The notes under the pieces: model-generated
What the model saw: only the letters and a program-made list of their open reading frames with translations
Database searches by the model: none
Told to the model about the DNA's origin: nothing
In this document: positions 17,864 through 25,731 of the stretch, piece by piece
Layout: each line of letters begins with the position of its first letter
How positions within the stretch are numbered: position 1 is the stretch's first letter
Source of the DNA: Aureimonas sp. ME7
GTDB lineage: Bacteria > Pseudomonadota > Alphaproteobacteria > Rhizobiales > Rhizobiaceae
Direction of reading: 5' to 3'
DNA: 53,374 bases
NCBI RefSeq assembly: GCF_903970965.1
Contig: NZ_CAJCKW010000016.1
Coordinates: forward strand, 1-53,374
Program-made: the position numbers and the translations under genes

Positions 17864-18847
17864 GTGAGCGTCGGCCTTCTCGCCCTTCTCGACGATGTCG
17901 TCGCTCTGACGAAAGTCGCCGCCGCTTCGCTGGACGACGTCGCCGCGCTGACGGCCAAGGCGGGTACCAAGGCGGCCGGCGTCGTGATCGACGATGCCGC
18001 CGTGACGCCCCGCTACGTCGTCGGGTTCACCCCCGATCGCGAACTGCCCATCGTCTGGCGCATCGCGCGTGGATCGATCTTCAACAAGATCGTTATCCTG
18101 TTGCCGATCGCCCTTCTGCTGCAGGCCTTCGCGCCCTGGGCGATCACGCCGCTCCTACTCGTGGGCGGTCTTTACCTGGCCTACGAAGGCGCCGAGAAGG
18201 TGTTCGAAATGATCGTGCCGCACGAAGCGCACGGCCACGACGCAGGCGCCGAACCTGTACCCACGGATGCCGCGACGTTCGAGAACGAGCGCGTTGCCAG
18301 CGCCATCCGTACCGATTTCATCCTGTCCGCCGAGATCATGGCGATCACGCTCGCCAGCCTGGACGCCGCGTCGATCTGGCTGCAGGCGATCATCATGGCG
18401 CTTGTCGCGATCGGCATCACGGCCGCCGTCTACGGCGCCGTGGCTCTGATCGTGAAGGCGGATGACGCAGGGCTTGCGCTGGCCCAGCGCGGCACTGGCC
18501 CTTTGGCGGCTTTTGGCCGGGGCCTCGTGCGCGGCATGCCGGTGTTTCTCAAGACGCTGGCGATGGTGGGAACGGCCGCCATGGTGTGGGTCGGCGGCGG
18601 GATCATCGTTCATAGCTTGGCGGCTTACGGCTACGAAGGGCCGGAGCATTGGATCCACGATCTCGCCGTCGGTGCCGGCGAGGCCGCTCCCGCGGTGGCC
18701 GGGGCTGTCGAGTGGATCGTGACGGCTGTCGGATCCGGCCTTCTAGGGCTCGTCGTCGGCTTTGCCTTGATTCCGATCGTCGGCAATGTCGTGGTGCCAC
18801 TCATGTCGACCTTCAAGCGAAGCCGCAGCACCGCCAAAAACGTCTGA
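17864..18847 (+). CDS. DUF808 (YedI-like) inner-membrane protein
   Basis: A 327-residue member of the DUF808/YedI family. The family start is clear: GLLALLDDVVALTKVAA, then DDVAALTAKAGTKAAGVVID and the AVTPRYVVGFTPDRELPI segment. Hydrophobic stretches at about 74-112, 155-200, 235-265 and 290-315 suggest five or six membrane helices, and KVFEMIVPHEAHGHD lies in a loop. The start GTG 17864 is preceded by ACCGGAGCG. The molecular role is unknown. It stands alone, with transposon debris upstream and an IS3 remnant downstream. Confidence 0.88.
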   Translation: MSVGLLALLDDVVALTKVAAASLDDVAALTAKAGTKAAGVVIDDAAVTPRYVVGFTPDRELPIVWRIARGSIFNKIVILLPIALLLQAFAPWAITPLLLVGGLYLAYEGAEKVFEMIVPHEAHGHDAGAEPVPTDAATFENERVASAIRTDFILSAEIMAITLASLDAASIWLQAIIMALVAIGITAAVYGAVALIVKADDAGLALAQRGTGPLAAFGRGLVRGMPVFLKTLAMVGTAAMVWVGGGIIVHSLAAYGYEGPEHWIHDLAVGAGEAAPAVAGAVEWIVTAVGSGLLGLVVGFALIPIVGNVVVPLMSTFKRSRSTAKNV

Positions 18848-18996
18848 CAGCCCCGCTTTTTACTATCGCCGAGGTGGTGGGCAGATCGCTCGAGCCGTCG
18901 ACCTCTACGCGACCAACTTCCCGGCTAGCTCCTGCTGGTACCCCAACGGGCCAAACAGAACGGCAACCTACGCCCGAAAAAGTCGAGGTCTGCGAG

Positions 18997-19260
18997 TGGT
19001 CTACCCCCCCTGAAAGGTGGTCGTCCCTGACATAGGCGTTCGAGCCGCTGGGGGTGTTGAGAATGATGCAGAACAAGCACAAGCAGGAAGAGATTGTCGC
19101 AAATTTGCGGCGGGTGGACGTGTTGCTGGCGCAAAGCCGTCCGGTGGCGGACGCGATCCGGGCGATCAGCTTAACGTCGTTCCCCTGCTACCGGAGGCGC
19201 AAAGAGTCCGGTGGAATGAACTTCGATCAAGGCAAACGGCTACCCAAGCCATCACAGATC
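18997..19260 (+). mobile_element. IS3-family remnant (left end and OrfA start)
   Basis: It starts TGGTCTACCCCCCCTGAAAG, clearly related to the end at base 124 but on the opposite strand and roughly 75-80% identical by eye. It contains the beginning of OrfA and then fades into unrelated sequence near 19260. No right end or OrfB is visible, so it is a dead fragment. Confidence 0.7.
19063..19260 (+). pseudogene. IS3-family transposase OrfA, truncated
   Basis: From ATG 19063 or 19066, MQNKHKQEEIVANLRRVDVL and VADAIRAIS match the N-terminal helix-turn-helix of IS3 OrfA. The usual YYRWRKEYGGM becomes CYRRRKESGGMNFDQ. After KRLPKPSQIL the similarity to OrfA is lost, though the frame stays open to 19608. 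The region coding for the leucine zipper and the frameshift site into OrfB are absent. Confidence 0.7.
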
Positions 19261-19595
19261 CTCAATCGTCGTTCGTGCGAAACGATAGCATGTAAAAATA
19301 AACGAAAGGGTTCAAGGAAACGGGATCCGAGTGGGGTATTGATGGCGTCCAGCTATATCGCTGTGAAGCTGAGACTACATTTCAATCGTCGTTCATCACG
19401 TCGAGTTCGTTTGGCCGGTGACCCTCGTCGTGCCAACCGGACTGGTCGCGGAGCCACAAGCCGGTCAAAAGCGCAAATTATGCTAATATTAGGAAGTCGT
19501 CGACGAGTGTTTCGCGCGGTTGAAAACGCGGTCTTGGATACATCGGCGGCATACCTCACCGACGGGTCTGAACATCCGGCTAAAGCATGTCTCTT
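19261..19595. other. Gap between IS3 remnant and antiporter gene; no gene seen
   Basis: About 335 bases, less GC-rich than the surroundings, with no convincing gene. The antiporter's transcript would end here, but I saw no strong hairpin with a T-tract. Confidence 0.35.
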
Positions 19596-20912
19596 CTACC
19601 GGTGCTGAGCCGGCCCTTGGAGACCGGGTGGCGGCGTCGCGTCATCCGCGTCGGGATCGCGACCTTGTATGCGGTCGAGCTGTCGCATGATGGGCGTGAC
19701 GGTTAGCCCGTGCATGAGGATCGAGACAAGGATCACCAGCCCGACGATCGCCCACAGCCGCTCCGTGTCCGGCACACCGTCCATGTGGTTCAGGCCGTAG
19801 GCGAGATAGTAGACAGAGCCGACACCCCGAATGCCGAAGAAGGCCAGCGTCAAACGCTCGCTCCAGTCGGCACGGTGACCCAGCAATCCGAGAAGGCCGG
19901 TCACGGGTCGGATGACCAGCAGAATCGCCAGCACTGCTACCACGTCGCGCCAACCGAGCGGCGCCAGTAGCCCGCTCACGATCGCCCCACCGAATAGGAG
20001 CAGCAGAACCATCATGGCAATGCGCTCGATCTGCTCGGTCAGCTCGTGCATGTGGACCTGGAAATCGTGGTCCCGGTTGGCATGGCGGAACGTCAGGGCG
20101 GTGACGAACACGGCCAGGAACCCGTAGCAGTGGATGATCTCGCTGAAGCCGTAGGACACGAAGGTCGCAGACAGAGCGATCAACCCGTCGCCGGTCTTGG
20201 CGAGCTTGGTCTTAGCTGGCACATGGAATGTCAGCCAGCCGAACAGGCGGCCGATGCCATAGCCTGCCGCCGTGCCGGCTGCGATCTCCCAGACGACGTT
20301 GTACGTCAGCCATTCGCGCAACCATGGCTCGCCCGTGCGAGAGGCCGCCCATAGAACGATCGCGAGATGCACGAAGGGAAAGGCGAAGCCGTCGTTGAGC
20401 CCAGCTTCGGAGGTCAGGCCGAAGCGCACCTCATCTTCCTCCCCCGTCTTGGGCGGCCCAACTTGCACATCGGCTGCGAGAACCGGATCGGTAGGTGCCA
20501 GCGAGGCTCCTAAAAGCAAAGCGACCGTCCAGGATAGGCCGATCCACAACCCCGCAATTAAGGTGATTGCCACAATGCCCAGCGGCATGGTGATCGCAAT
20601 CAGCCTCCAACTGACGGACCAGGGCCGGAAGCCGAAGACGCGGTCAATCTTCAGACCGGCGCCCATCAGCGCGATGATTACCACGAACTCCGAGAAGCGC
20701 TCGGCAATCTCAGGATGATGCATGGGCAGCGGGCGAAGCGTGACAGCCGGCAGGGCGAAGATAGCCGCGCCCAAGCCGATGCATACGATCGGCAGCGACA
20801 GCGGCAGCCGCTTCAATGCGAGCGGGAGCCAAGCGACAAGCGCGATCAGTAGACCCGCACCGGTAAGGACGAGGATATAAGGGTCGGGAGCCCATTCTAG
20901 TGAGAGGTTCAT
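19596..20912 (-). CDS. CPA1-family cation:proton antiporter
   Basis: A 438-residue polytopic membrane protein of the monovalent cation:proton antiporter-1 (Na+/H+ exchanger) family, with about twelve hydrophobic segments. The family's transport-site sequences are present: APTDPVLAADVQVG with TDP at residues 141-143, and SEAGLNDGFAFPF at 168-180, whose Asn-Asp pair (173-174) is the likely cation site. It would exchange cytoplasmic Na+ or K+ for protons in pH and salt homeostasis. The C-terminal cytoplasmic tail is short (about 30 residues) and has no nucleotide-binding domain. ATG 20912 starts the first helix. It stands as a single gene; the next gene, at 20980-21186, is in the same direction 67 bases upstream and could be co-transcribed. 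Confidence 0.92.
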   Translation of the reverse strand: MNLSLEWAPDPYILVLTGAGLLIALVAWLPLALKRLPLSLPIVCIGLGAAIFALPAVTLRPLPMHHPEIAERFSEFVVIIALMGAGLKIDRVFGFRPWSVSWRLIAITMPLGIVAITLIAGLWIGLSWTVALLLGASLAPTDPVLAADVQVGPPKTGEEDEVRFGLTSEAGLNDGFAFPFVHLAIVLWAASRTGEPWLREWLTYNVVWEIAAGTAAGYGIGRLFGWLTFHVPAKTKLAKTGDGLIALSATFVSYGFSEIIHCYGFLAVFVTALTFRHANRDHDFQVHMHELTEQIERIAMMVLLLLFGGAIVSGLLAPLGWRDVVAVLAILLVIRPVTGLLGLLGHRADWSERLTLAFFGIRGVGSVYYLAYGLNHMDGVPDTERLWAIVGLVILVSILMHGLTVTPIMRQLDRIQGRDPDADDATPPPGLQGPAQHR

Positions 20913-20979
20913 TCGCGCATGGCCCCGCGATCATACGGAATGAGGCCGCGCATTCGAGGCGGCCCCGTCCTCATCCCGA

Positions 20980-21186
20980 TCAGACGCTGCCGGGAATGCC
21001 CGGCACCGACGGACCCGGCCGCGTCGGATCTGGCTCGCCTGCGGGGTTCGGTTCGACCGGTTTGGTAGGCAGATCGTTGCCAATGCCCGGACCGCCGTCA
21101 GGCCGGCCGATTGCGTCGTTGTCGCCTTGGCCGGGCAGAATGGGTTCAGGCAGGTCCTGCCCTGGCTGGTTGATCGTGTTCGACAT
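20980..21186 (-). CDS. Small Pro/Gly/Asp-rich hypothetical protein
   Basis: A 68-residue protein with no predicted secondary structure: proline, glycine, aspartate and asparagine make up most of it (for example LPEPILPGQGDNDAIGRPDG). It has no signal peptide or cysteine. The start is well supported by AAGGAG seven bases before ATG 21186. A GGAAC-N16-CGTC sequence (21211-21235, minus strand) resembles an EcfG promoter. Such short disordered proteins often turn up in stress regulons of rhizobia, but no function is known. Confidence 0.65.
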   Translation of the reverse strand: MSNTINQPGQDLPEPILPGQGDNDAIGRPDGGPGIGNDLPTKPVEPNPAGEPDPTRPGPSVPGIPGSV

Positions 21187-21210
21187 CGTTGTCTCCTTCT
21201 CTTCAAAGAT

Positions 21211-21235
21211 GACGCCCGGTAATGTCGTTGGTTCC
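21211..21235 (-). promoter_or_regulatory. Possible EcfG-type promoter, near-consensus
   Basis: GGAAC-N16-CGTC on the minus strand, 25 bases upstream of the start codon at 21186. The -35 matches the alphaproteobacterial general-stress sigma consensus exactly; the -10 has C for the last T of CGTT. This is a weak call on its own. Confidence 0.35.
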
Positions 21236-21389
21236 TATGGTGTCGGCCTGAATGTCGTTCGCCGCACCGAGACCATCGGACCACGCCGAGATCTTGCGAA
21301 GCAAAAGGCGATGCTAGTGGCAGTGCGGCGATATTGACCCCGCCCAACCGCCGTGCACCCTTCCAGCGTGTGACGGTTCGAGAGTGGCA

Positions 21390-21788
21390 ATGATTCGTAT
21401 CCTTCTTGCGGCCAGTTGTCTTTGGACGGCTTCGGCCGGCGTCGCGTCTGCGCAAAGCGTGCCGGTCATGGTGGGCGGCGAAGCCGAATGGGATGCCTGC
21501 GGCGGGGTCGGGCGCGTCGTCAATCTCGACCCGAAGGGCGACAACTTCTTGTCGATGCGCGCCGGCCCTGGCGGCAAACACCGCGAAGTGATCCGTCTGG
21601 GGCCGCACGAGCGGTATCTCTACATGTGCGACGAGCGTGGATCCTGGATCGGGATCGTTCTGGGCGGCGGGGCGGCCGGGCGATCCGGCTGCGGTGTGAT
21701 GGAGCCGATCGAGCGCCGCCAGGCTTACCGTGGGCCATGCATGTCCGGCTGGGTGCATCGCCGCTACGTGGAGCTTTACGCAGGATGA
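21390..21788 (+). CDS. Secreted SH3-like domain protein
   Basis: A 132-residue exported protein from ATG 21390 (GTG 21384 is possible). The signal peptide is IRILLAASCLWTASAGVASA with cleavage before QSVPV. The mature part has an SH3b-type pattern: a FLSMRAGPGGKHREVIRLGP strand-turn typical of bacterial SH3 domains, a RGSWIGIVL strand, and a final SGWVHRRYVELYAG. Four cysteines in the mature part (near WDACGG, LYMCDE, SGCGVM and RGPCMSGW) could form two disulfides in the periplasm. Its stop overlaps the next start as ATGA, so it is the first gene of a coupled trio. It probably binds peptidoglycan or a periplasmic partner (inference). Confidence 0.75.
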   Translation: MIRILLAASCLWTASAGVASAQSVPVMVGGEAEWDACGGVGRVVNLDPKGDNFLSMRAGPGGKHREVIRLGPHERYLYMCDERGSWIGIVLGGGAAGRSGCGVMEPIERRQAYRGPCMSGWVHRRYVELYAG

Positions 21789-22063
21789 AACGCGCAACCC
21801 TTGCCCCTCGCTTCGCGATCGTTGCGTCTCCATCCCTTGCCGCGGATATCGAGGACTACGTCGGCAAATGGGATGGGGTCGGCGAGGGCTTGATAGGCGC
21901 CGACATCCGGCGGGGCCGGGCAAAGCCGGATTGGGTCGTCATCGCAGACGAGTGCAGCGAGCATGCGCTGTAGGAGGCGGCGGGCTCGGTCGGCCTGTCG
22001 CTGTTCGACCGCCAGCCCGAGGTGACGTACATGCGCAAGGTGTCGCTGGAGAAGGTCGCATGA
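21785..22063 (+). pseudogene. Hypothetical gene interrupted by an in-frame TAG
   Basis: The frame begins at ATG 21785, overlapping the upstream stop by four bases (ATGA). It codes for a possible leader (MKRATLAPRFAIVASPSLAA) and about 40 further residues, then meets TAG at 21971-21973. The same frame stays open after the TAG (EAAGSVGLSLFDRQPEVTYM) up to TGA 22061-22063, which again overlaps the next ATG as ATGA. Both junctions imply that the ancestral gene spanned all 93 codons and that the TAG (perhaps from CAG) is a nonsense mutation, or that it is read through. No family is recognised. Confidence 0.6.
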
Positions 22064-22275
22064 ACCCCACACCGCCGATCCGGTCACTGTTGACCAAGGA
22101 CATGATCTGGAAATTCGCGCTCGCTCTCGTCGGATGCGTGGCGACGGGCTTCATCATCGAGGAAATCGTCGGCGGTGCGATTGGATGGTCGATTTGCGGG
22201 GCGGTTCTGGCTGCCACCTGCTATCCGCTGTTCAAGACGCTGTTCGAACGTCGAGGGATGAAGCTCGGGCGGTGA
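22060..22275 (+). CDS. Small two-helix membrane protein
   Basis: A 71-residue protein whose ATG (22060) overlaps the upstream TGA. Two hydrophobic segments, at about 17-35 (WKFALALVGCVATGFIIEEI) and 40-58 (GWSICGAVLAATCYPLFKTL), predict an inner-membrane hairpin with a short basic tail (ERRGMKLGR). It is the last member of the coupled trio with the SH3-like exported protein and the interrupted gene; because translation is coupled, the TAG upstream may lower its expression. No family assigned. Confidence 0.6.
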   Translation: MNPTPPIRSLLTKDMIWKFALALVGCVATGFIIEEIVGGAIGWSICGAVLAATCYPLFKTLFERRGMKLGR

Positions 22276-22282
22276 CGTCCCG

Positions 22283-22609
22283 TCATGAGTAGCCAAGCGA
22301 GCGCAACATCACGTCCGTCGCGAAGAAGCCAGCGAAGGCTGCGACGGCGACCACCGCAAACAGTGCCCATCCGACGGGCGTCAGGGTCTGGCGTTCCACA
22401 TCGCGGTAAGGGTAGCGTCCACCCGTTGCGAGAAAGAAGACTCCGAACACGGCGCAGAGCGCGACGAGGACCGAAATGCGCGGCACCCAAAGGACCGTCT
22501 CGACGCCGATCTGCGCGTCTTGAAGCGGCGACCAGATCCCGAGCCAGAACGCACCAGCGGCGATGGCGAGGCACACTAGGCCGCCGAGGCGATAACGAGT
22601 GTCGGTCAC
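22283..22609 (-). CDS. Hypothetical inner-membrane protein
   Basis: A 108-residue protein starting at GTG 22609. Three hydrophobic stretches (about 9-25, 45-63 and 77-96) predict three membrane helices. A short loop, GGRYPYRDVERQTLTPVG, separates the second from the third. AAGGGC lies about 6 bases upstream of the start. The stop of a 24-codon ORF is only ten bases upstream, so the two are likely co-transcribed. It converges on the coupled trio, ending 7 bases from its stop. No family recognised. Confidence 0.65.
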   Translation of the reverse strand: MTDTRYRLGGLVCLAIAAGAFWLGIWSPLQDAQIGVETVLWVPRISVLVALCAVFGVFFLATGGRYPYRDVERQTLTPVGWALFAVVAVAAFAGFFATDVMLRSLGYS

Positions 22610-22619
22610 GGCGTTGCCC

Positions 22620-22694
22620 TTACAGGTACCAGATGACGAGGAGGCAAGCGGTCATGAAGGTCCCCCAAAGCATCCAGCGCGTGTTGGTTGTCAT
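22620..22694 (-). CDS. 24-residue single-helix membrane micropeptide
   Basis: A 25-codon ORF too short for usual gene finders. ATG 22694 is preceded by GGAGACACGT (spacing about 6). The peptide is a basic-flanked hydrophobic helix: MTTNTRWMLWGTF followed by MTACLLVIWYL and TAA. It stops ten bases before the 108-residue membrane protein, so it may be a subunit or regulator of that protein, or only a translational leader. It resembles the many tiny transmembrane proteins of bacteria in composition; I recognise no specific family. Confidence 0.5.
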   Translation of the reverse strand: MTTNTRWMLWGTFMTACLLVIWYL

Positions 22695-22865
22695 ACGTGT
22701 CTCCGACTGTCTTCCCGTTTCGTACCGAACCGGTCCACGTGCTCGACCGCTTCCATCAACGAAACGACCCGGTTCGGCACATGCGCGCTCCAAACCGAAT
22801 CATTGCCGTTCATGTTGAAGGGAATAGACGACGCTCGTCAGCATTCAATCAGGACTCCGTACGGG

Positions 22866-23396
22866 CTAGTAAGTGCCCGACACCTCGCTATTCGTCGAGT
22901 ATGTAACCCCTTCGACGACGATCGGCATGCCGTCCGCGTAGCCGTCCCGGTAAGGCTCGCCCAAATCGGCTCCAAAATCATTCGCGGCCTGATGGGCGAC
23001 GGCCTCGGCCGAGTTGCTCCAGTAGGCGTCCGGCGTGGCATTCTGATCCAAACCACCGGGCAGCACCTGGTGCGCGAACTCTGACCCCAGTGCGGCGGCG
23101 GGACTGATGACGTCGCCGTCGGAGAGTTGAAGACCGACATCCGGGTTCCAGACGACGCCCGACCCGTCCGGCAGCGCTTGGTCGGCATAGAGGTCAGAGT
23201 GGTCGAAGAACACGTCGCCACCTACTGCCGCGTCGACAATGTCGGTCGCGTAGTCCGAACCTTGGAGGTGCAGGAGCGCGAGCTCCAGGTTGTTGGCGTC
23301 CTGCGTGGTCGCATCGTGCATGTCGAAATCGTTGGCGTTGGTGCGTTCATTGCCCCACGTCACGTCGGCCTGCTTCGTCGTGTTCTGGCTAGCCAT
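22866..23396 (-). CDS. Hypothetical protein with M91-like metallopeptidase layout, HExxH lost
   Basis: A 176-residue acidic protein. Residues 98-110 (SPAAALGSEFAHQ) sit where the M91 effector-peptidase family has LGHELxHA, so the first zinc-binding His is Ser105 while the Glu106 and His109 equivalents remain. Further on, Glu131 followed by QAANDFGADLGEPYRDGY (residues 136-153) mirrors the M91 pattern of an acidic residue, an N...LG.P.R..Y motif and an end. The likeness is by eye and could be chance. If right, it is a catalytically dead relative. No signal peptide. AGGTGA precedes ATG 23396. It follows the YGQxDP-repeat protein by 90 bases in the same direction and is probably co-transcribed with it. 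Confidence 0.6.
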   Translation of the reverse strand: MASQNTTKQADVTWGNERTNANDFDMHDATTQDANNLELALLHLQGSDYATDIVDAAVGGDVFFDHSDLYADQALPDGSGVVWNPDVGLQLSDGDVISPAAALGSEFAHQVLPGGLDQNATPDAYWSNSAEAVAHQAANDFGADLGEPYRDGYADGMPIVVEGVTYSTNSEVSGTY

Positions 23397-23486
23397 GGAT
23401 GTTCACCTGCGTCTAGGTCGTTCGCTGAATGGGTAAGGGCGGCAGTCGGAAGCTGCCTGTCCATCACGCCGTGGTTTACGGTCCGA

Positions 23487-23804
23487 TCAAGCCCAGTCGA
23501 AGCCGCCTGAATCCGCGCTGGAAGACGATGCGAACTCATTGGGATCGAGCTGTCCGTAGCCCGGTCCGAACTCGTTCGGATCCTGCTGGCCATAAGCGGG
23601 GCCGAACTCAGCTGGATCGAGCTGTCCGTAGCCGACGCTGCTGGTGGATGCGACACCGCTGGTGTCGATCGTATCGCTGGAACCGTAGGACGACGCGGCG
23701 TAGGTCTCGGTCGGCGAGACCGAATTTGCATTCTCGAAGATCTGCTGCGGCGTGGTTGGATTGGCGAGATTGAAGGTGTCACTGGGACTGGGAAAGTAGG
23801 CCAT
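23487..23804 (-). CDS. Low-complexity protein with tandem YGQxDPxEFGP repeats
   Basis: A 105-residue protein. The N-terminal half is Ser/Thr/Asn-rich (FENANSVSPTETYAASSYG). Residues 59-91 are three near-identical 12- to 13-residue repeats, each YGQ[LQ]DP[AN]EFGP plus a small residue; the tail is SSSSADSGGFDWA. There is no signal peptide, cysteine or lysine-rich patch. The start is strongly supported by AAAGGAG six bases before ATG 23804. It lies just upstream of the M91-like protein, hinting at a pair such as partner or secreted substrate and enzyme-like protein, but the function is unknown. Confidence 0.65.
   Translation of the reverse strand: MAYFPSPSDTFNLANPTTPQQIFENANSVSPTETYAASSYGSSDTIDTSGVASTSSVGYGQLDPAEFGPAYGQQDPNEFGPGYGQLDPNEFASSSSADSGGFDWA
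23532..23630 (-). repeat. Three tandem coding repeats (about 36-39 bp)
   Basis: Encodes YGQLDPAEFGPA, YGQQDPNEFGPG and YGQLDPNEF. The units are conserved at DNA level too (GGATCGAGCTGTCCGTAGCC recurs exactly), indicating fairly recent duplication. Confidence 0.7.
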
Positions 23805-24153
23805 AGGAAACTCCTTTAGGGTAACGCCCCCGACCTGGGCGAAACCGCAAATGCGGAGATGAAGTCAGGTGAGAGGACGTTCCATTCGTAGACGACAATG
23901 CCGGAAGATGTATTCGACATACTCGGCAGTACGTCGGCTTTGAGTGTTCCGCTCGTTGCAGACCGAAGGCTAACAATCGATTTTGGTTTGTAAAACTGTT
24001 TGTCTACGTCTAGATTGACCGGCCTAAGCTGTTCGATCGACAATGTTTTCTCGAACGTCGCACAAACGCATCAAGTCAGCGTTGCCACGCCCTTGCCGCT
24101 TTCCGGCGCGTTTTCCGATGGCAACGAAGCGGTGGGCGCGACGTTGATCTGTC

Positions 24154-24777
24154 ATGAGCCGCGACCTTCCCGAACTGCCCGACGATGCCTTTATGAAAGT
24201 CGACCCCTCCGACGACGCGTTGTTCTACGAACCTGCGCGTTTGGTGACACATATCGATGAGAGTGCGTCGGCAGCCCTGATGCAGTTCTACGCGAGCCTC
24301 CTACCGAGAGACGGCGCTGTTCTCGATCTGATGTCGAGTTGGGTCAGTCACTTGCCGTATGATCTGACACTCAGCGAGGTCGTCGGTCATGGCATGAATG
24401 AGAAGGAACTTGCCGCCAACCCTCGGCTCGATCGGTGGTTCGTCCAGAATCTGAACGACGACGTCACCCTACCCCTCGCCGATGAGAGCTTCGATGCCGT
24501 TCTGTGCTGCGTCGGGGTGCAGTACCTCCAGGAGCCCGTCGGCGTATTCGGCGAGGTAAGACGTGTGCTCCGCCCGGGCGGCGTCGTTGCAGTGAGCTTC
24601 TCGAACCGCTGTTTTCCAACCAAGGCGATCGCCGTCTGGCGCGCGCTCGATGCGAGCGGGCATGCCGCGCTAGTGCGCCTCTACCTAGAGCGTGCGGGTT
24701 TTGACGGTGTGGAAGCGTCGGTATTGTGCGACGGCAGTGCGGGTGATCCTCTGATCTGCGTTGTCGGACGCAAATAA
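24154..24777 (+). CDS. Class I SAM-dependent methyltransferase
   Basis: A 207-residue Rossmann-fold methyltransferase. Motif I is the unusual GAVLDLMSSWVSHLP form, seen in a bacterial subfamily that continues with VGHGMNEKELAANPRL. The acidic post-I region and motif IV are VQNLNDDVTLPLADESFDAV; FGEVRRVLRPGGVVAVSFSN is the motif V/VI strand. Family members are annotated only by fold, so the acceptor is unknown. The start ATG 24154 has no strong ribosome binding site, but the sequence before it is not conserved. The next gene begins 50 bases downstream in the same direction, and the pair may form a unit. Confidence 0.87.
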   Translation: MSRDLPELPDDAFMKVDPSDDALFYEPARLVTHIDESASAALMQFYASLLPRDGAVLDLMSSWVSHLPYDLTLSEVVGHGMNEKELAANPRLDRWFVQNLNDDVTLPLADESFDAVLCCVGVQYLQEPVGVFGEVRRVLRPGGVVAVSFSNRCFPTKAIAVWRALDASGHAALVRLYLERAGFDGVEASVLCDGSAGDPLICVVGRK

Positions 24778-24827
24778 GTTGGAACCTTCGTGTCGCTCAA
24801 CGGACGGAGGCATCGATCATTCACCTC

Positions 24828-25226
24828 GTGACAGGCCGGCGGATCGCGGTCCTTTGTCTCCTTGCGGTACTTATCATCGCCGCGGCGAGCTATCGTTGCC
24901 TCAATACGATGCCAGTCGGCTCGGGCGAGACGCGTGCTTCACGCGATGGGCGCTTCTCCGCCTCGATCACTGGTTGGTCGGCGCGTGCCTTCTTTACCGG
25001 GACGCCGCATCGTTGGTTCGAGTACCGGGTTGACGGGCCGGGCCTGCACCACGAGCTGACCGGCAACCCTATCGCCGGACCCTACTTCGGCTCGCGCTCA
25101 TCACATCGCGTAATCTTCTGGAGTGACGACGCGGCATACGTCGAGTTCGTGTTCCCGGACACGACCCTACGCCTGACTACGAAGGCCGGCAGTCCATGCC
25201 ACCTATCGGCTGGCCATCCATGCTAG
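24828..25226 (+). CDS. Hypothetical membrane-anchored or exported protein
   Basis: A 132-residue ORF from GTG 24828. The N-terminus has an RR pair and a hydrophobic helix (IAVLCLLAVLIIAAASY, about residues 6-22), then a mature domain with aromatic-rich strands (RWFEYRVDGPG, SHRVIFWSDDAAYVEFVF). Four cysteines occur, two in the leader region and two in the C-terminal tail. No family is recognised and the ribosome binding site is weak (GGAGG lies about 20 bases upstream), so the start is uncertain. Confidence 0.5.
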   Translation: MTGRRIAVLCLLAVLIIAAASYRCLNTMPVGSGETRASRDGRFSASITGWSARAFFTGTPHRWFEYRVDGPGLHHELTGNPIAGPYFGSRSSHRVIFWSDDAAYVEFVFPDTTLRLTTKAGSPCHLSAGHPC

Positions 25227-25431
25227 GCACACTACGTGATGCGGGGAAATGGACAGGGAGCGATGCGACGGACGCCGAGGTCCTTCCTGTACACGCCGCC
25301 ATCCCTGACAATTCCGGTATTCGGGGCGAGCGCGCTCGATGCGAGCGAAGCGTCCATCGGCGTCGCCCGGCAGGAGTCGGATGGGACCCTGGTGCTTCAG
25401 TTCCGGGCCGAAACGTGTCGAAAGCTGCCTG

Positions 25432-25677
25432 CTACCCCTCACTGAATTCTGCCGGAAGCTCGCCAAAGCGCGCCAGCACGATCGGCTCTTCCAGTACTTC
25501 GCCGGTGTCGGTGTCGACCGTCTGCTGGATCGCGACGACACCCGCGATACGTGGTGCATCGCGCTCGGCGCGACCGGCGGCTTCCTGGGCCGTCTTGAAG
25601 TCCATCTGCCGACCGGCAACGAGCCGCTTGCCGCTCTTCTCGAACTGCTGGACGATGTAAAGGGTCTTGGCGGGCAT
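25432..25677 (-). CDS. Small conserved hypothetical protein
   Basis: An 81-residue soluble protein, MPAKTLYIVQQFEKSGKRL onwards, with an alternating strand-helix pattern that resembles short rhizobial hypothetical proteins. The central segment DFKTAQEAAGRAERDAP looks like a helix, followed by strands AGVVAIQQTVDTDTGEV and EEPIVLARFGELP. No catalytic motif, signal peptide or membrane segment. Coding-like composition and conservative charge pattern support the call; no function known. Confidence 0.65.
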   Translation of the reverse strand: MPAKTLYIVQQFEKSGKRLVAGRQMDFKTAQEAAGRAERDAPRIAGVVAIQQTVDTDTGEVLEEPIVLARFGELPAEFSEG

Positions 25678-25731
25678 GGCGGGCTTCCTATCCGTCGTGT
25701 TTAGCTTTCCGTCATAGCGAACGGCATGGCG

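Noticed and set aside
1-19260. Interpretation as an active composite IS3 transposon
   Set aside because: The right copy is a truncated fragment and the two ends differ by about a fifth, so they are unlikely to be mobilised together.
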